Shown here: positions 25,821 to 33,642 of the stretch, one piece after another
Position numbering within the stretch: position 1 is the stretch's first letter
How the letters are laid out: the number at the start of each line of letters is the position of its first letter
NCBI GenBank assembly: GCA_035353175.1
Contig: DAOPZC010000022.1
Span: forward strand, 1 to 61,756
Reading direction: 5' to 3'
Source of the DNA: DAOPZC01 sp035353175
GTDB lineage: Bacteria > Verrucomicrobiota > Kiritimatiellia > RFP12 > UBA1067
DNA length: 61,756 nucleotides
Translations under genes and position numbers: made by a program
The notes under the pieces: model-generated
Seen by the model: the letters and a program-made list of their open reading frames with translations, nothing else
Database searches by the model: none
Told to the model about the DNA's origin: nothing

Positions 25821-27803
25821 ATGAATGTTTTGACCTTCCTTTTGGCGGCGATCGCTTTGCTGGGGCTCAGCGGGCTTCCGGCCTGCCTGTTGTCGCCGCG
25901 TTCCTCGACGGGGCAACACATCGCCACGGGGATGATGGCGGCGGGCAGCCTGCTGGGGCTGGCGTGTCTTGCTGCGGTGCTCGCGGGCCATGCCGCGCCG
26001 GCGTTGAGCTGGTCCTGGAGAATTCCCCAAAGCCTCTTTGCGGTGGGCGTGGATCCGGTTTCCATCCTGTTTCTCTTCCCTGTCTTTATTGTGCCGCTGC
26101 TCGGTTCGGTTTACGGGCTGAGCTATTGGAAGCAAGCCGAACACCCGGCGAACGGGCAGCGCGTGGGGCTCTTCTACGGCGTTCTCGCCGGCGGCATGGC
26201 GCTGGTGGTGATTGCGCGGGATGGCGTTCTTTTTCTGATCGCGTGGGAGCTGATGGCCATCGCCGCCTATTTCGCGGCGACAGCCGAGGACGATAAGCCG
26301 GAAGTCCGGCGTGCCGGGTGGATCTATCTGATCGCGACGCATATCGGAACGCTGTGCCTGCTGGCGCTGTTCGCGTATTGGAGGTATGTGACCGGCTCCT
26401 TTTTCTTGGAGTCCGGGCGCGTCATTCCGGTCGAGGAGGCCAGCGTCATGTTCGTGCTCGCGCTGGTGGGCTTCGGTTTCAAGGCGGGCCTGATGCCGCT
26501 GCATGTCTGGTTGCCCGGAGCGCACGCCAATGCGCCCAGCCACGTGTCGGCTGTGATGTCGGGCGTGATGCTGAAGATGGGCGTGTACGGGATTGTCCGC
26601 ACGACCGCGCTGCTGACTTCCGGCGCCGCGTGGTGGGGGCCTGCGGTGCTCGCGGTCGGCGCGTTCACCAGCGTGGCGGGCATCGCTTTCGCCATCGGGC
26701 AGCGGGACCTGAAACGGCTGCTGGCGTACAGCAGCATCGAAAACGTCGGCATCATCGCGATGGGATTGGGTCTGGCGTTGATTGGCCGCTTTCAGGGCTG
26801 TGCCGCGTGGGTGCTGCTTGGGTTGGGGGGCGCTCTGCTGCACGTCTGGAACCACAGCCTGTTCAAGTCGCTTTTGTTCTTCAACGCGGGCGCGATCATC
26901 CACGCTGCAGGGACGCGCGAGATCGACCGGATGGGCGGCCTTGCCAAACGGCTGCCCGTCGTGATGGCGCTCTTCGCCGTGGGCGCGGTCGCGATCTGCG
27001 CGCTGCCGCCGCTGAACGGTTTCGCCAGCGAGTGGCTGATCTACGTCGGGCTGTTCCGGACTTTGGGGGGCGGCGCGGAGACGGGAACGCCCGCGGCGGC
27101 GTTGGCGGCCGTGGCGCTGGCCATGACCGGCGCGCTGGCCGTGGCGTGTTTCGTCAAGGTGCTGGGCGCGGTCTTTCTCGGCGCGCCGCGCAGCGAAGCG
27201 GCCGAGCACGCGCACGCGCCGGCCGCGACGATGGTGGCCCCCATGGCCGTTCTCGCCTGCGGCTGCGCGGGCATCGGCTTCTTTCCCCTGCTGACGATGC
27301 CGTTGCTCGAGTCTGCCGCGCGGATGTGGACGGGACACGCCGAACTGGGGGCGATCGCCGGCCTTGTTCCGGTCAGGCAACTGACGGTGGCCGGATTCGC
27401 GCTCGCCGCCTTCGTCGGCGCCGTGGCTCTGATATTGAAAATGGCGCTGCGCCAGCAGACCGTCCGGACGGGACTCACGTGGGATTGCGGTTACGCGCGT
27501 CCGACGGGACGCATGGAGTACACGGGCTCTTCGTTCGGCGATTCGCTCGTCAATCTGACCACGTTTCTTCTGCGGCCGAAGAAGTTCCGGACCTCCCTGC
27601 GCGGACTCTTCCCGCGGCCTTCCGGGTTCAAGAGCCTGGTGCCGGATACGGTGCTTGACCGGCTGGTGACCCCGGTCTTTAAGGCGGTCGGGCAGGCCTT
27701 GCCCCGGTTGCGGGTCTTGCAGCAGGGCCAGACGCACGTGTACGTGCTGTACATCCTGATCATCATGATCGTGCTGCTCGTTTGGGGAAGCATGGGGAGT
27801 TAG
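25821..27803 (+). CDS. Ehr-type complex, antiporter-like membrane subunit 2 (NuoL/HyfB family)
   Basis: A 660-residue paralogue of the preceding protein: FGFKAGLMPLHVWLPGAHAN, GQRDLKRLLAYSSIENVG, LHVWNHSLFKSLLFFNAGA, LPPLNGFASEWLIYVGLF and LTWDCGYARPTGRMEYTGSS recur with only small changes. I chose the ATG at 25821, 26 bases after the previous stop; an in-frame ATG at 25779 overlaps that gene but has no ribosome site. With the NuoM-like subunit downstream, the complex has three potential ion-pumping modules. Confidence 0.88.
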   Translation: MNVLTFLLAAIALLGLSGLPACLLSPRSSTGQHIATGMMAAGSLLGLACLAAVLAGHAAPALSWSWRIPQSLFAVGVDPVSILFLFPVFIVPLLGSVYGLSYWKQAEHPANGQRVGLFYGVLAGGMALVVIARDGVLFLIAWELMAIAAYFAATAEDDKPEVRRAGWIYLIATHIGTLCLLALFAYWRYVTGSFFLESGRVIPVEEASVMFVLALVGFGFKAGLMPLHVWLPGAHANAPSHVSAVMSGVMLKMGVYGIVRTTALLTSGAAWWGPAVLAVGAFTSVAGIAFAIGQRDLKRLLAYSSIENVGIIAMGLGLALIGRFQGCAAWVLLGLGGALLHVWNHSLFKSLLFFNAGAIIHAAGTREIDRMGGLAKRLPVVMALFAVGAVAICALPPLNGFASEWLIYVGLFRTLGGGAETGTPAAALAAVALAMTGALAVACFVKVLGAVFLGAPRSEAAEHAHAPAATMVAPMAVLACGCAGIGFFPLLTMPLLESAARMWTGHAELGAIAGLVPVRQLTVAGFALAAFVGAVALILKMALRQQTVRTGLTWDCGYARPTGRMEYTGSSFGDSLVNLTTFLLRPKKFRTSLRGLFPRPSGFKSLVPDTVLDRLVTPVFKAVGQALPRLRVLQQGQTHVYVLYILIIMIVLLVWGSMGS

Positions 27804-27807
27804 GTTT

Positions 27808-28716
27808 ATGATCGATACCGTCTTGCATGTGGTCGTTTTGTTGCTGTTGCCGCCCCTTTTGCTGGGCGTCATCACCAAAATCAAGGCCTGGTTCGCCGGG
27901 CGCGTGGGCGCGCCGGTCCTTCAGCCGTACTATGATCTCGCGAAGCTGATGCGCAGGGGGCTGGTGCTGAGCACCACCACGACATGGATGTTCCGCGCAG
28001 GGCCCATCGTCACGCTGGCGACGGTGCTGCTTGCCGGGCTGCTGATCCCGATCGGCGCGGCCGATGCGCCGGTGGCCTTTGCGGGCGACTTGATTCTCTT
28101 CGCCTATCTTTTCGGCCTGGCGAGGTTCTTCACGACGTCCGCCGCGCTGGACACGGGGTCGGCGTTCGAGGGCATGGGGTCGGCGCGCGAAGTGACGTTC
28201 GCCTGCCTCTCCGAGCCCGCCCTGTTCTTCGCCCTCATGGTGCTGGCCAAAATCTCGGGGTCGATATCGCTGACCTCCATGCTGCACGCTCCCGCGAGCA
28301 CGCTTTCGGCCGGCGTCGCCGCGCCGCTGGTCCTGATCGGGATCGGCCTGTTCATTGTGCTGTTGGCCGAGACCTGCCGTATTCCGGTCGACGATCCCAC
28401 CACGCATTTGGAGCTGACGATGATTCACGAGGCGATGGTGCTCGACCACAGCGGTCCGCTGTTCAGCGTGATTCTCTACGCGTCCGCCGTAAAATTGTTC
28501 GTGCTGGGCACCGTTCTGCTCCACGTGATCGTCCCGTTCGAATTCGGCCGGGCGTGGCTGGATTGGCCGCTGTACGTAGTGGAGATCCTGGGGCTGGCGG
28601 CAGTGATCGGCGTCGTGGAGTCGATCATGGCCCGCCTTCAGATGCGGCACGTGCCTTACTTGCTGGTCGGCGCCATGCTTTTCTGCGGCTTCGGATTCAT
28701 TCTGCTGATAAGGTAA
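27808..28716 (+). CDS. Ehr-type complex, NuoH/HyfC-like membrane subunit
   Basis: A 302-residue membrane protein of the NuoH/HyfC/EchB family that anchors the soluble arm and forms the quinone- or ferredoxin-side ion channel. KIKAWFAGRVGAPVLQPYYDLAKLM is the family start; TGSAFEGMGSAREVTFACLSEP and AETCRIPVDDPTTHLELTMIHEAM are its acidic loop signatures. It begins four bases after the preceding stop. Confidence 0.92.
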   Translation: MIDTVLHVVVLLLLPPLLLGVITKIKAWFAGRVGAPVLQPYYDLAKLMRRGLVLSTTTTWMFRAGPIVTLATVLLAGLLIPIGAADAPVAFAGDLILFAYLFGLARFFTTSAALDTGSAFEGMGSAREVTFACLSEPALFFALMVLAKISGSISLTSMLHAPASTLSAGVAAPLVLIGIGLFIVLLAETCRIPVDDPTTHLELTMIHEAMVLDHSGPLFSVILYASAVKLFVLGTVLLHVIVPFEFGRAWLDWPLYVVEILGLAAVIGVVESIMARLQMRHVPYLLVGAMLFCGFGFILLIR

Positions 28717-28720
28717 CGTC

Positions 28721-29362
28721 ATGACTAATCTGCTGAACTCAATTCTCGTGATCGTGCTGATGCTGAACCTCTTCGCGCTGGGGACCAGCCGCATCGTTTC
28801 GGTCATCCGCACCGTCTCCATTCAGGGCGTGCTGTTGGGGCTGCTCCCGCTCTTGTCCCACGGGCATCTGTCGTTGACGGCCTTTCTGGCCATCCTGCCG
28901 ACGATCGCGCTCAAAGGCGTGGTGATCCCGGGCATGATGACCCACGCGCTGCGCGACGTGAAGATCAAGCGTGAGGTGGAGCCGCTGATCGGCCTGCAGC
29001 CGACGGTTATCCTCGGCGCGCTGGGCACGGTGTTCGCGCTGCTGTTCGCGGACCAGTTGCCGCTGGCCACGCAGCATGCTGGCGCGCTGATCGTGCCGAC
29101 CGCCATCGCGACGGTGCTGACGGGCTTCATTCTGCTGATCACCCGCTTCAAGGCGTTGACCCAGGTGATGGGCTACCTCGTGCTTGAGAACGGGATTTTC
29201 ATTTTCGGCATGTTGCTGGTCGAGGCGATGCCGCTCGTGGTGGAGATGGGCGTGTTGCTGGATCTTTTCGTCGCGATTTTCGTCATTTGTATTATCGTCA
29301 ACCAGATCAATCAGGCGTTTTCGTCGCTGGACACGCGCCGGCTGGTGTCGCTGAAGGAGTAG
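28721..29362 (+). CDS. Ehr-type complex, HyfE-like membrane subunit
   Basis: A 213-residue membrane protein resembling HyfE, which corresponds to the NuoK region. It has about six helices. Conserved acidic residues lie in YLVLENGIFIFGMLLVEAMP (Glu in two helices) and GVLLDLFVAIFVICI. It sits four bases from the genes on both sides, in the order normal for Hyf/Ehr operons. Confidence 0.88.
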   Translation: MTNLLNSILVIVLMLNLFALGTSRIVSVIRTVSIQGVLLGLLPLLSHGHLSLTAFLAILPTIALKGVVIPGMMTHALRDVKIKREVEPLIGLQPTVILGALGTVFALLFADQLPLATQHAGALIVPTAIATVLTGFILLITRFKALTQVMGYLVLENGIFIFGMLLVEAMPLVVEMGVLLDLFVAIFVICIIVNQINQAFSSLDTRRLVSLKE

Positions 29363-29365
29363 GCC

Positions 29366-30799
29366 ATGGCGTTCCTCATAATATTCTTTCCTCTGCTGAT
29401 GGCGGCCCTCGCGGCGGCGGTCCCCTCAAATCGCCTGCGGCCTTGGCTGTTGCCGGTCACGGGTGCCGCGCACCTGGCGCTGACCGTCTTCACGCTTGCG
29501 CGGCCGGACCTGACGGTCAGCGCGGCGTGGCTGGTGCTCGATCCGCTCGGCAAGCTCATTCTGCTGGTGGTCAGCACCCTTTTCCTGTTCTGCTCGGTTT
29601 ACGCGGTGGGCTACCTGCGCAACCGGGGCGAGCGGCCGAACCGAATTTTTTGCGTCTGCCTGATGACCTTTCTCGGCATCATGAGCCTCGTCACGTGGTC
29701 GCACCACCTGGGGCTGATGTGGGTGGCCATCGAGGGAACGACCCTGGTGACCGCGCCGCTGATCTTTTTTAACCATACGCAGCGCAGCATCGAGGCCACC
29801 TGGAAATACATGCTCGTGGGCTCCGTGGGCATCGCGCTCGCGCTGTTGGGCACTTTCTTCCTGGCTTACGCGGCTTTGCATGCGGGGATGGAGACCTCGC
29901 TGGTGTTGGAGGATCTGCTCACGCACGCGCCTCAGCTCTCCAAGCCGTGGCTCCACGCGGCGTTCGTGCTGCTGCTCGTGGGGTACGGCACGAAGATGGG
30001 GCTGGCGCCGATGCACACGTGGAAGCCGGACGCTTACGGTGAGGCCCCGGGCGTGGTCGGCGCCATTCTGGCCGGCGGTGTGACCAGTTGCGCGTTTCTC
30101 GCGATGTTGCGCACGTACCACATTTGCTTTGCGGCGGGCGAGGGCGCCTATGTGTCGCGGCTGCTGCTCTTCATGGGCCTGCTTTCCATGGCGGTGGCCA
30201 GCCTCTTCATGGTCGGCCAGCGCGATTTCAAGCGGATGCTGGCCTATTCCAGCGTCGAGCACATGGGCATTCTCGCGCTCGGCCTCGGCCTCGGCGCGCC
30301 GGCGCTTTTCGGCACCCTGCTGCACGTCGTGACCAACGGGTTGACCAAAGGCGTGCTCTTCCTCTCCGCCGGCAACATCCACCGCGCGTACGGCAGCAAG
30401 AACACCGAGCAGGTGTGCGGCGCGATGCGCCGGCTGCCGCTCTCCGGAACCCTTTTTCTCGCGGGCTTCCTCGCCATTACCGGGTCGCCGCCTTTTGGGC
30501 CGTTCATCAGCGAGTTCTCCATCCTCAACGGCGCGTTTGATGCGGGCCGGATGGCCACGGGCGGAATTTTCCTTTTCTTGTTGCTCGTGGTGTTTATCGG
30601 CATGGGCGCGACGGTCCTCAAGGTCGTGCAAGGGCGGGCTTCGCTCGAGGCCCGCAATACGCCTTACCGGGACACGTTTCTCACGGGGGCTCCGATTGTG
30701 GGGCTGATGGTTCTCGTGCTGCTCATCGGCCTCTATATCCCCGCGCCGCTCGCCGGGTTGATTCGCGATGCGGTTCTTTTCCTGGAGGGCCAGCCATGA
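29366..30799 (+). CDS. Ehr-type complex, antiporter-like subunit 3 (NuoM/N, HyfF family)
   Basis: A 477-residue membrane protein of the NuoM/N type. WVAIEGTTLVTAPLI carries the conserved Glu, GYGTKMGLAPMHTWKPDAYGEAP the broken helix with Lys, and GQRDFKRMLAYSSVEHMG the second Lys region. It is shorter than the two upstream antiporter subunits and lacks their C-terminal DCGY segment, matching HyfF. Its stop overlaps the start of the large subunit (ATGA). Confidence 0.9.
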   Translation: MAFLIIFFPLLMAALAAAVPSNRLRPWLLPVTGAAHLALTVFTLARPDLTVSAAWLVLDPLGKLILLVVSTLFLFCSVYAVGYLRNRGERPNRIFCVCLMTFLGIMSLVTWSHHLGLMWVAIEGTTLVTAPLIFFNHTQRSIEATWKYMLVGSVGIALALLGTFFLAYAALHAGMETSLVLEDLLTHAPQLSKPWLHAAFVLLLVGYGTKMGLAPMHTWKPDAYGEAPGVVGAILAGGVTSCAFLAMLRTYHICFAAGEGAYVSRLLLFMGLLSMAVASLFMVGQRDFKRMLAYSSVEHMGILALGLGLGAPALFGTLLHVVTNGLTKGVLFLSAGNIHRAYGSKNTEQVCGAMRRLPLSGTLFLAGFLAITGSPPFGPFISEFSILNGAFDAGRMATGGIFLFLLLVVFIGMGATVLKVVQGRASLEARNTPYRDTFLTGAPIVGLMVLVLLIGLYIPAPLAGLIRDAVLFLEGQP

Positions 30800-32328
30800 A
30801 CGATTCCCGTCCCGAACTCGCCACGCTGGCCAACGGCCAGGCGATCAAGCGCTCCGAGATCCCCGTGTTCGGCCCCGAGGTGTTCGGCCATGCCATTCTC
30901 GACGGCGTGGCCGCCCGTCAGCGGGTGAGCGCGTTGTTCGGCGCCGCGTCGCCGGTCCCCGGCGCGGTCCGGCTTTATGCGGTTCTCGCGGATGACGAGC
31001 AGAACCAGCTTTTCGCCGCGGCGACCGATATCGCCGGCGGCGAATTCGCTTCGTTGACGCCGCGCTGTCCCCAAGTCCACCTCTTCGAGCGGGAGATCGC
31101 CGAGCAATTCGGGTTGCGTCCTGTCGGACATCCGTGGTTCAAGCCGGTGCGGTATTGCCGCTCGTGGACCGGGCGGGACGCGTGGAGCCGTCCGGCCGAC
31201 CAGCCGATCTTGCCGGCGGTGGGCGACTTCTATCGTGTCGACGGCGAACAGGTCCACGAGGTTGCCGTCGGCCCCGTCCACGCGGGCGTCATCGAGCCCG
31301 GCCATTTCCGTTTCCAGTGTCACGGCGAGCAGGTGTTTCACCTCGAGATCGCTTTGGGGTTCCAGCACCGCGGCGTGGAGGAGGCCTTGGTCGGCGGCCC
31401 TGACGCGCGCACGATCCATTTTTCGGAAACGCTGGCCGGCGACTCCACCGTGGCGCACGCCACCACCTACAGCCAAGTGACGGAAGCCTTGGCGGGATGC
31501 CAGACGAGCGCCCGCGCCCAGGCGATCCGGGGAATCGCCTTGGAGCTGGAGCGTCTGGCCAACCATATCGGCGACTTGGGTGCGTTGGCCGGCGATGTCG
31601 GCTATCTGCCCACCGCCAGTTTCTGCGGCCGCATCCGCGGCGATTTCCTCAACATGACGGCGCTGCTGTGCGGCAGCCGCTTCGGACGCGGCCTGATCCG
31701 TCCGGGCGGGATCGGATTCGAGATGGATGCCGAGCGCATCGCCGAACTTGGCCGCCGCCTCGATGCGGGCGAGAAAGACGCGGCGGTTGCGATCAATCTC
31801 CTGTGGCATACCCAGTCGGTCATGGCGCGGTTCGAAGACGTCGGCCCGCTGCCGCGCAACATCGCCTCCGAGTTGGGAATTGTCGGGCCTGCGGCGCGGG
31901 CCTCGGGACTCGAAAGGGACATCCGGCGCGACCAGCCGTCCGGCATTTTCTGCTTCTCCCACATCCCGATTTCCACCTGCGATACCGGCGACGTTTTTGC
32001 GCGCGCCTATATGCGCTGGCTGGATATTCAGCAGTCGGTCGGCTTTATCCGAGACCAGCTTAAAGCGTTGCCCTCGGGCGCTTCCCGCGTGCCGGTCAAG
32101 GCGATCGCTCCGGACAGTTTCGCGGTCGCGCTCAACGAGGGGTGGCGCGGAGAAGTCTGCCACGTGGCCCTCACCGATGCCCAGGGGCGCTTTGCCCGCT
32201 ACAAAGTTGTGGACCCGTCGTTTCACAACTGGCCCGGACTCGCCTACGCGCTGCGCAATCAGGAGATTTCGGACTTTCCGATCTGCAACAAAAGTTTCAA
32301 TCTGTCCTATTGCGGACACGATTTGTAA
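30796..32328 (+). CDS. Ehr-type complex, hydrogenase-like large subunit lacking NiFe ligands (NuoC-NuoD fusion)
   Basis: A 510-residue HycE/HyfG-like protein. Residues ~20-125 are the NuoC-like domain (VHLFEREIAEQFGLRPVGHPW); the rest is the NuoD/[NiFe] large-subunit fold (VGPVHAGVIEPGHFRF, HRGVEEAL, RGIALELERLANHIGDL). In real group 4 hydrogenases the next segment carries CxxC; here it reads ETLAGDSTVAHATTYSQV (~211-228) with no Cys. The C-terminal DPCxxC is replaced by DFPICNKSFNLSYCGHDL. Nickel cannot be bound in the normal way, so this is a hydrogenase-related (Ehr) subunit of unknown substrate. No C-terminal maturation peptide is evident. Confidence 0.9.
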   Translation: MNDSRPELATLANGQAIKRSEIPVFGPEVFGHAILDGVAARQRVSALFGAASPVPGAVRLYAVLADDEQNQLFAAATDIAGGEFASLTPRCPQVHLFEREIAEQFGLRPVGHPWFKPVRYCRSWTGRDAWSRPADQPILPAVGDFYRVDGEQVHEVAVGPVHAGVIEPGHFRFQCHGEQVFHLEIALGFQHRGVEEALVGGPDARTIHFSETLAGDSTVAHATTYSQVTEALAGCQTSARAQAIRGIALELERLANHIGDLGALAGDVGYLPTASFCGRIRGDFLNMTALLCGSRFGRGLIRPGGIGFEMDAERIAELGRRLDAGEKDAAVAINLLWHTQSVMARFEDVGPLPRNIASELGIVGPAARASGLERDIRRDQPSGIFCFSHIPISTCDTGDVFARAYMRWLDIQQSVGFIRDQLKALPSGASRVPVKAIAPDSFAVALNEGWRGEVCHVALTDAQGRFARYKVVDPSFHNWPGLAYALRNQEISDFPICNKSFNLSYCGHDL

Positions 32329-32345
32329 GGACAGGAGACAAAGCC

Positions 32346-33125
32346 ATGGTCAAGGCGATCCTCGCCCGGCTGCAACAGAAACACCGCACGATGAAGTATC
32401 CCGACGGAGCGCCGCCGCCGTTGCCCGACCGTTTCCGCGGGCGGCCGCTGATCGACGCCGCAAAGTGCTCCGGCGGCTGCCGCGCCTGTGCCGACGCGTG
32501 CCCGACTGGCGCGCTCAGTCCGCAGGATCCCAGCCGCATCGATCTGGGGAAGTGCCTGTTCTGCACCGATTGCGCGAACGCCTGCCCTAAGCAGGCCATC
32601 ACGTATTCCGGCAACTACCAGCTTGCGGCCCGCAACCGTGCCGACCTGATCGTCCCGCGCGAGCGGGAATCCCTGGAGGTCAAAGGCGCCGCGCTCGATG
32701 CGCGGCTCAGGAAAATTTTCGGACGGTCGCTGAAATTCCGGCAGGTCAGCGCCGGCGGATGCAACGCCTGCGAGGCCGATTCAAACGTGCTCGGCACGGT
32801 CGGTTGGGACCTGGGCCGGTTCGGCATCCAGTTCGTCGCGTCGCCGCGCCACGCCGACGGCCTTTGGGTCACGGGGCCGGTCTCGCAGAACATGGCGCTC
32901 GCGCTCAAGAAGACATACGACGCGGTGTCGGACCCCCGCATCGTCATCGCGGTCGGCTCGTGCGCGGTCTCGGGGGGCCCGTATCTCGGCCATGCGGCGG
33001 TCCATAACGGCGCCGACGCGGTCGTGCCCGTGGACCTCTACGTTCCCGGCTGCCCGCCGCACCCGCTCTCCATCCTCGACGGCCTGCTCCGTCTGATCGG
33101 CCGCATCGAAGACGGCAAACGTTAG
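32346..33125 (+). CDS. Ehr-type complex, small subunit fused to a two-cluster ferredoxin domain
   Basis: A 259-residue electron-transfer subunit. Residues ~40-95 hold two [4Fe-4S] motifs: CSGGCRACADACP (slightly expanded first Cys spacing) and CLFCTDCANACP, like HyfH/EchF. Residues ~130-255 are a NuoB/hydrogenase small-subunit domain with the proximal-cluster ligands GGCNACEAD, GSCAVSGG and PGCPPHP. So the FeS relay is intact although the large subunit lost its nickel site. I chose the ATG at 32346, 17 bases after the large-subunit stop, with AGGAG upstream. Confidence 0.9.
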   Translation: MVKAILARLQQKHRTMKYPDGAPPPLPDRFRGRPLIDAAKCSGGCRACADACPTGALSPQDPSRIDLGKCLFCTDCANACPKQAITYSGNYQLAARNRADLIVPRERESLEVKGAALDARLRKIFGRSLKFRQVSAGGCNACEADSNVLGTVGWDLGRFGIQFVASPRHADGLWVTGPVSQNMALALKKTYDAVSDPRIVIAVGSCAVSGGPYLGHAAVHNGADAVVPVDLYVPGCPPHPLSILDGLLRLIGRIEDGKR

Positions 33126-33126
33126 G

Positions 33127-33612
33127 ATGTCTGTCATGAGGATCACGCTTCTGAATGCCCAGCGCGGGTTCCGGCTCGATATGGCCGCTCTCAAGCGCTT
33201 GACATTGGCGATCGGCGCGTTGGCGCAGGCGCGGACGCCGGATGAGCCGCCGTGGCAGGACGTCACCGTCCACCTCCTGGACGACGTCGGCATCGCGCCC
33301 GTCAATGCCGCGATCATGGCCCACGCAGGGGCCACAGACGTGATCACGCAGCGCTACGAACCGGTCCCCGGCGAGCCGGACGGCTTGGTGGGGGAGCTGT
33401 TCGTCAACGTTGAGCGCGCCCGCCGCGCGGCGCCGAAACGCGGCGTCTGGTCCGCTGACCGCGAACTCGCGCTCTATCTTGCGCACGGCTTTGACCACCT
33501 GACCGGCGCGGATGATGCGACTCCAGCTGAACGCGCGCGCATGCGGCGCCGGGAATTGGGCTGGCTCAAGCGGCTTGCGTTGACAGCATTGTTTCAAACG
33601 GGTAAGCTGTAA
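33127..33612 (+). CDS. ybeY: YbeY-like endoribonuclease family protein, altered metal motif
   Basis: A 161-residue protein of the YbeY family (UPF0054), which takes part in 16S rRNA 3' maturation and ribosome quality control. The metal site in YbeY reads HGxLHLxGyDH; here it is HGFDHLTGADD, keeping the first two His but with Asp in place of the third, followed by the conserved RMRRRE segment. The VTDVITQRY-type and GELFVNVERA strands also match. An ATG at 33136 is an equally possible start. Its place at the end of an Ehr operon is probably fortuitous. Confidence 0.75.
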   Translation: MSVMRITLLNAQRGFRLDMAALKRLTLAIGALAQARTPDEPPWQDVTVHLLDDVGIAPVNAAIMAHAGATDVITQRYEPVPGEPDGLVGELFVNVERARRAAPKRGVWSADRELALYLAHGFDHLTGADDATPAERARMRRRELGWLKRLALTALFQTGKL

Positions 33613-33642
33613 CGCCAACCGCACTGCAATGGAGATTTTGTT

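Noticed and set aside
25800..27884. 694-residue minus-strand frame opposite antiporter subunit 2
   Set aside because: Charged, low-complexity antisense of a membrane protein gene; no motif.
30796..33125. Call as a functional group 4 [NiFe] hydrogenase
   Set aside because: Both CxxC nickel-binding motifs are missing from the large subunit.
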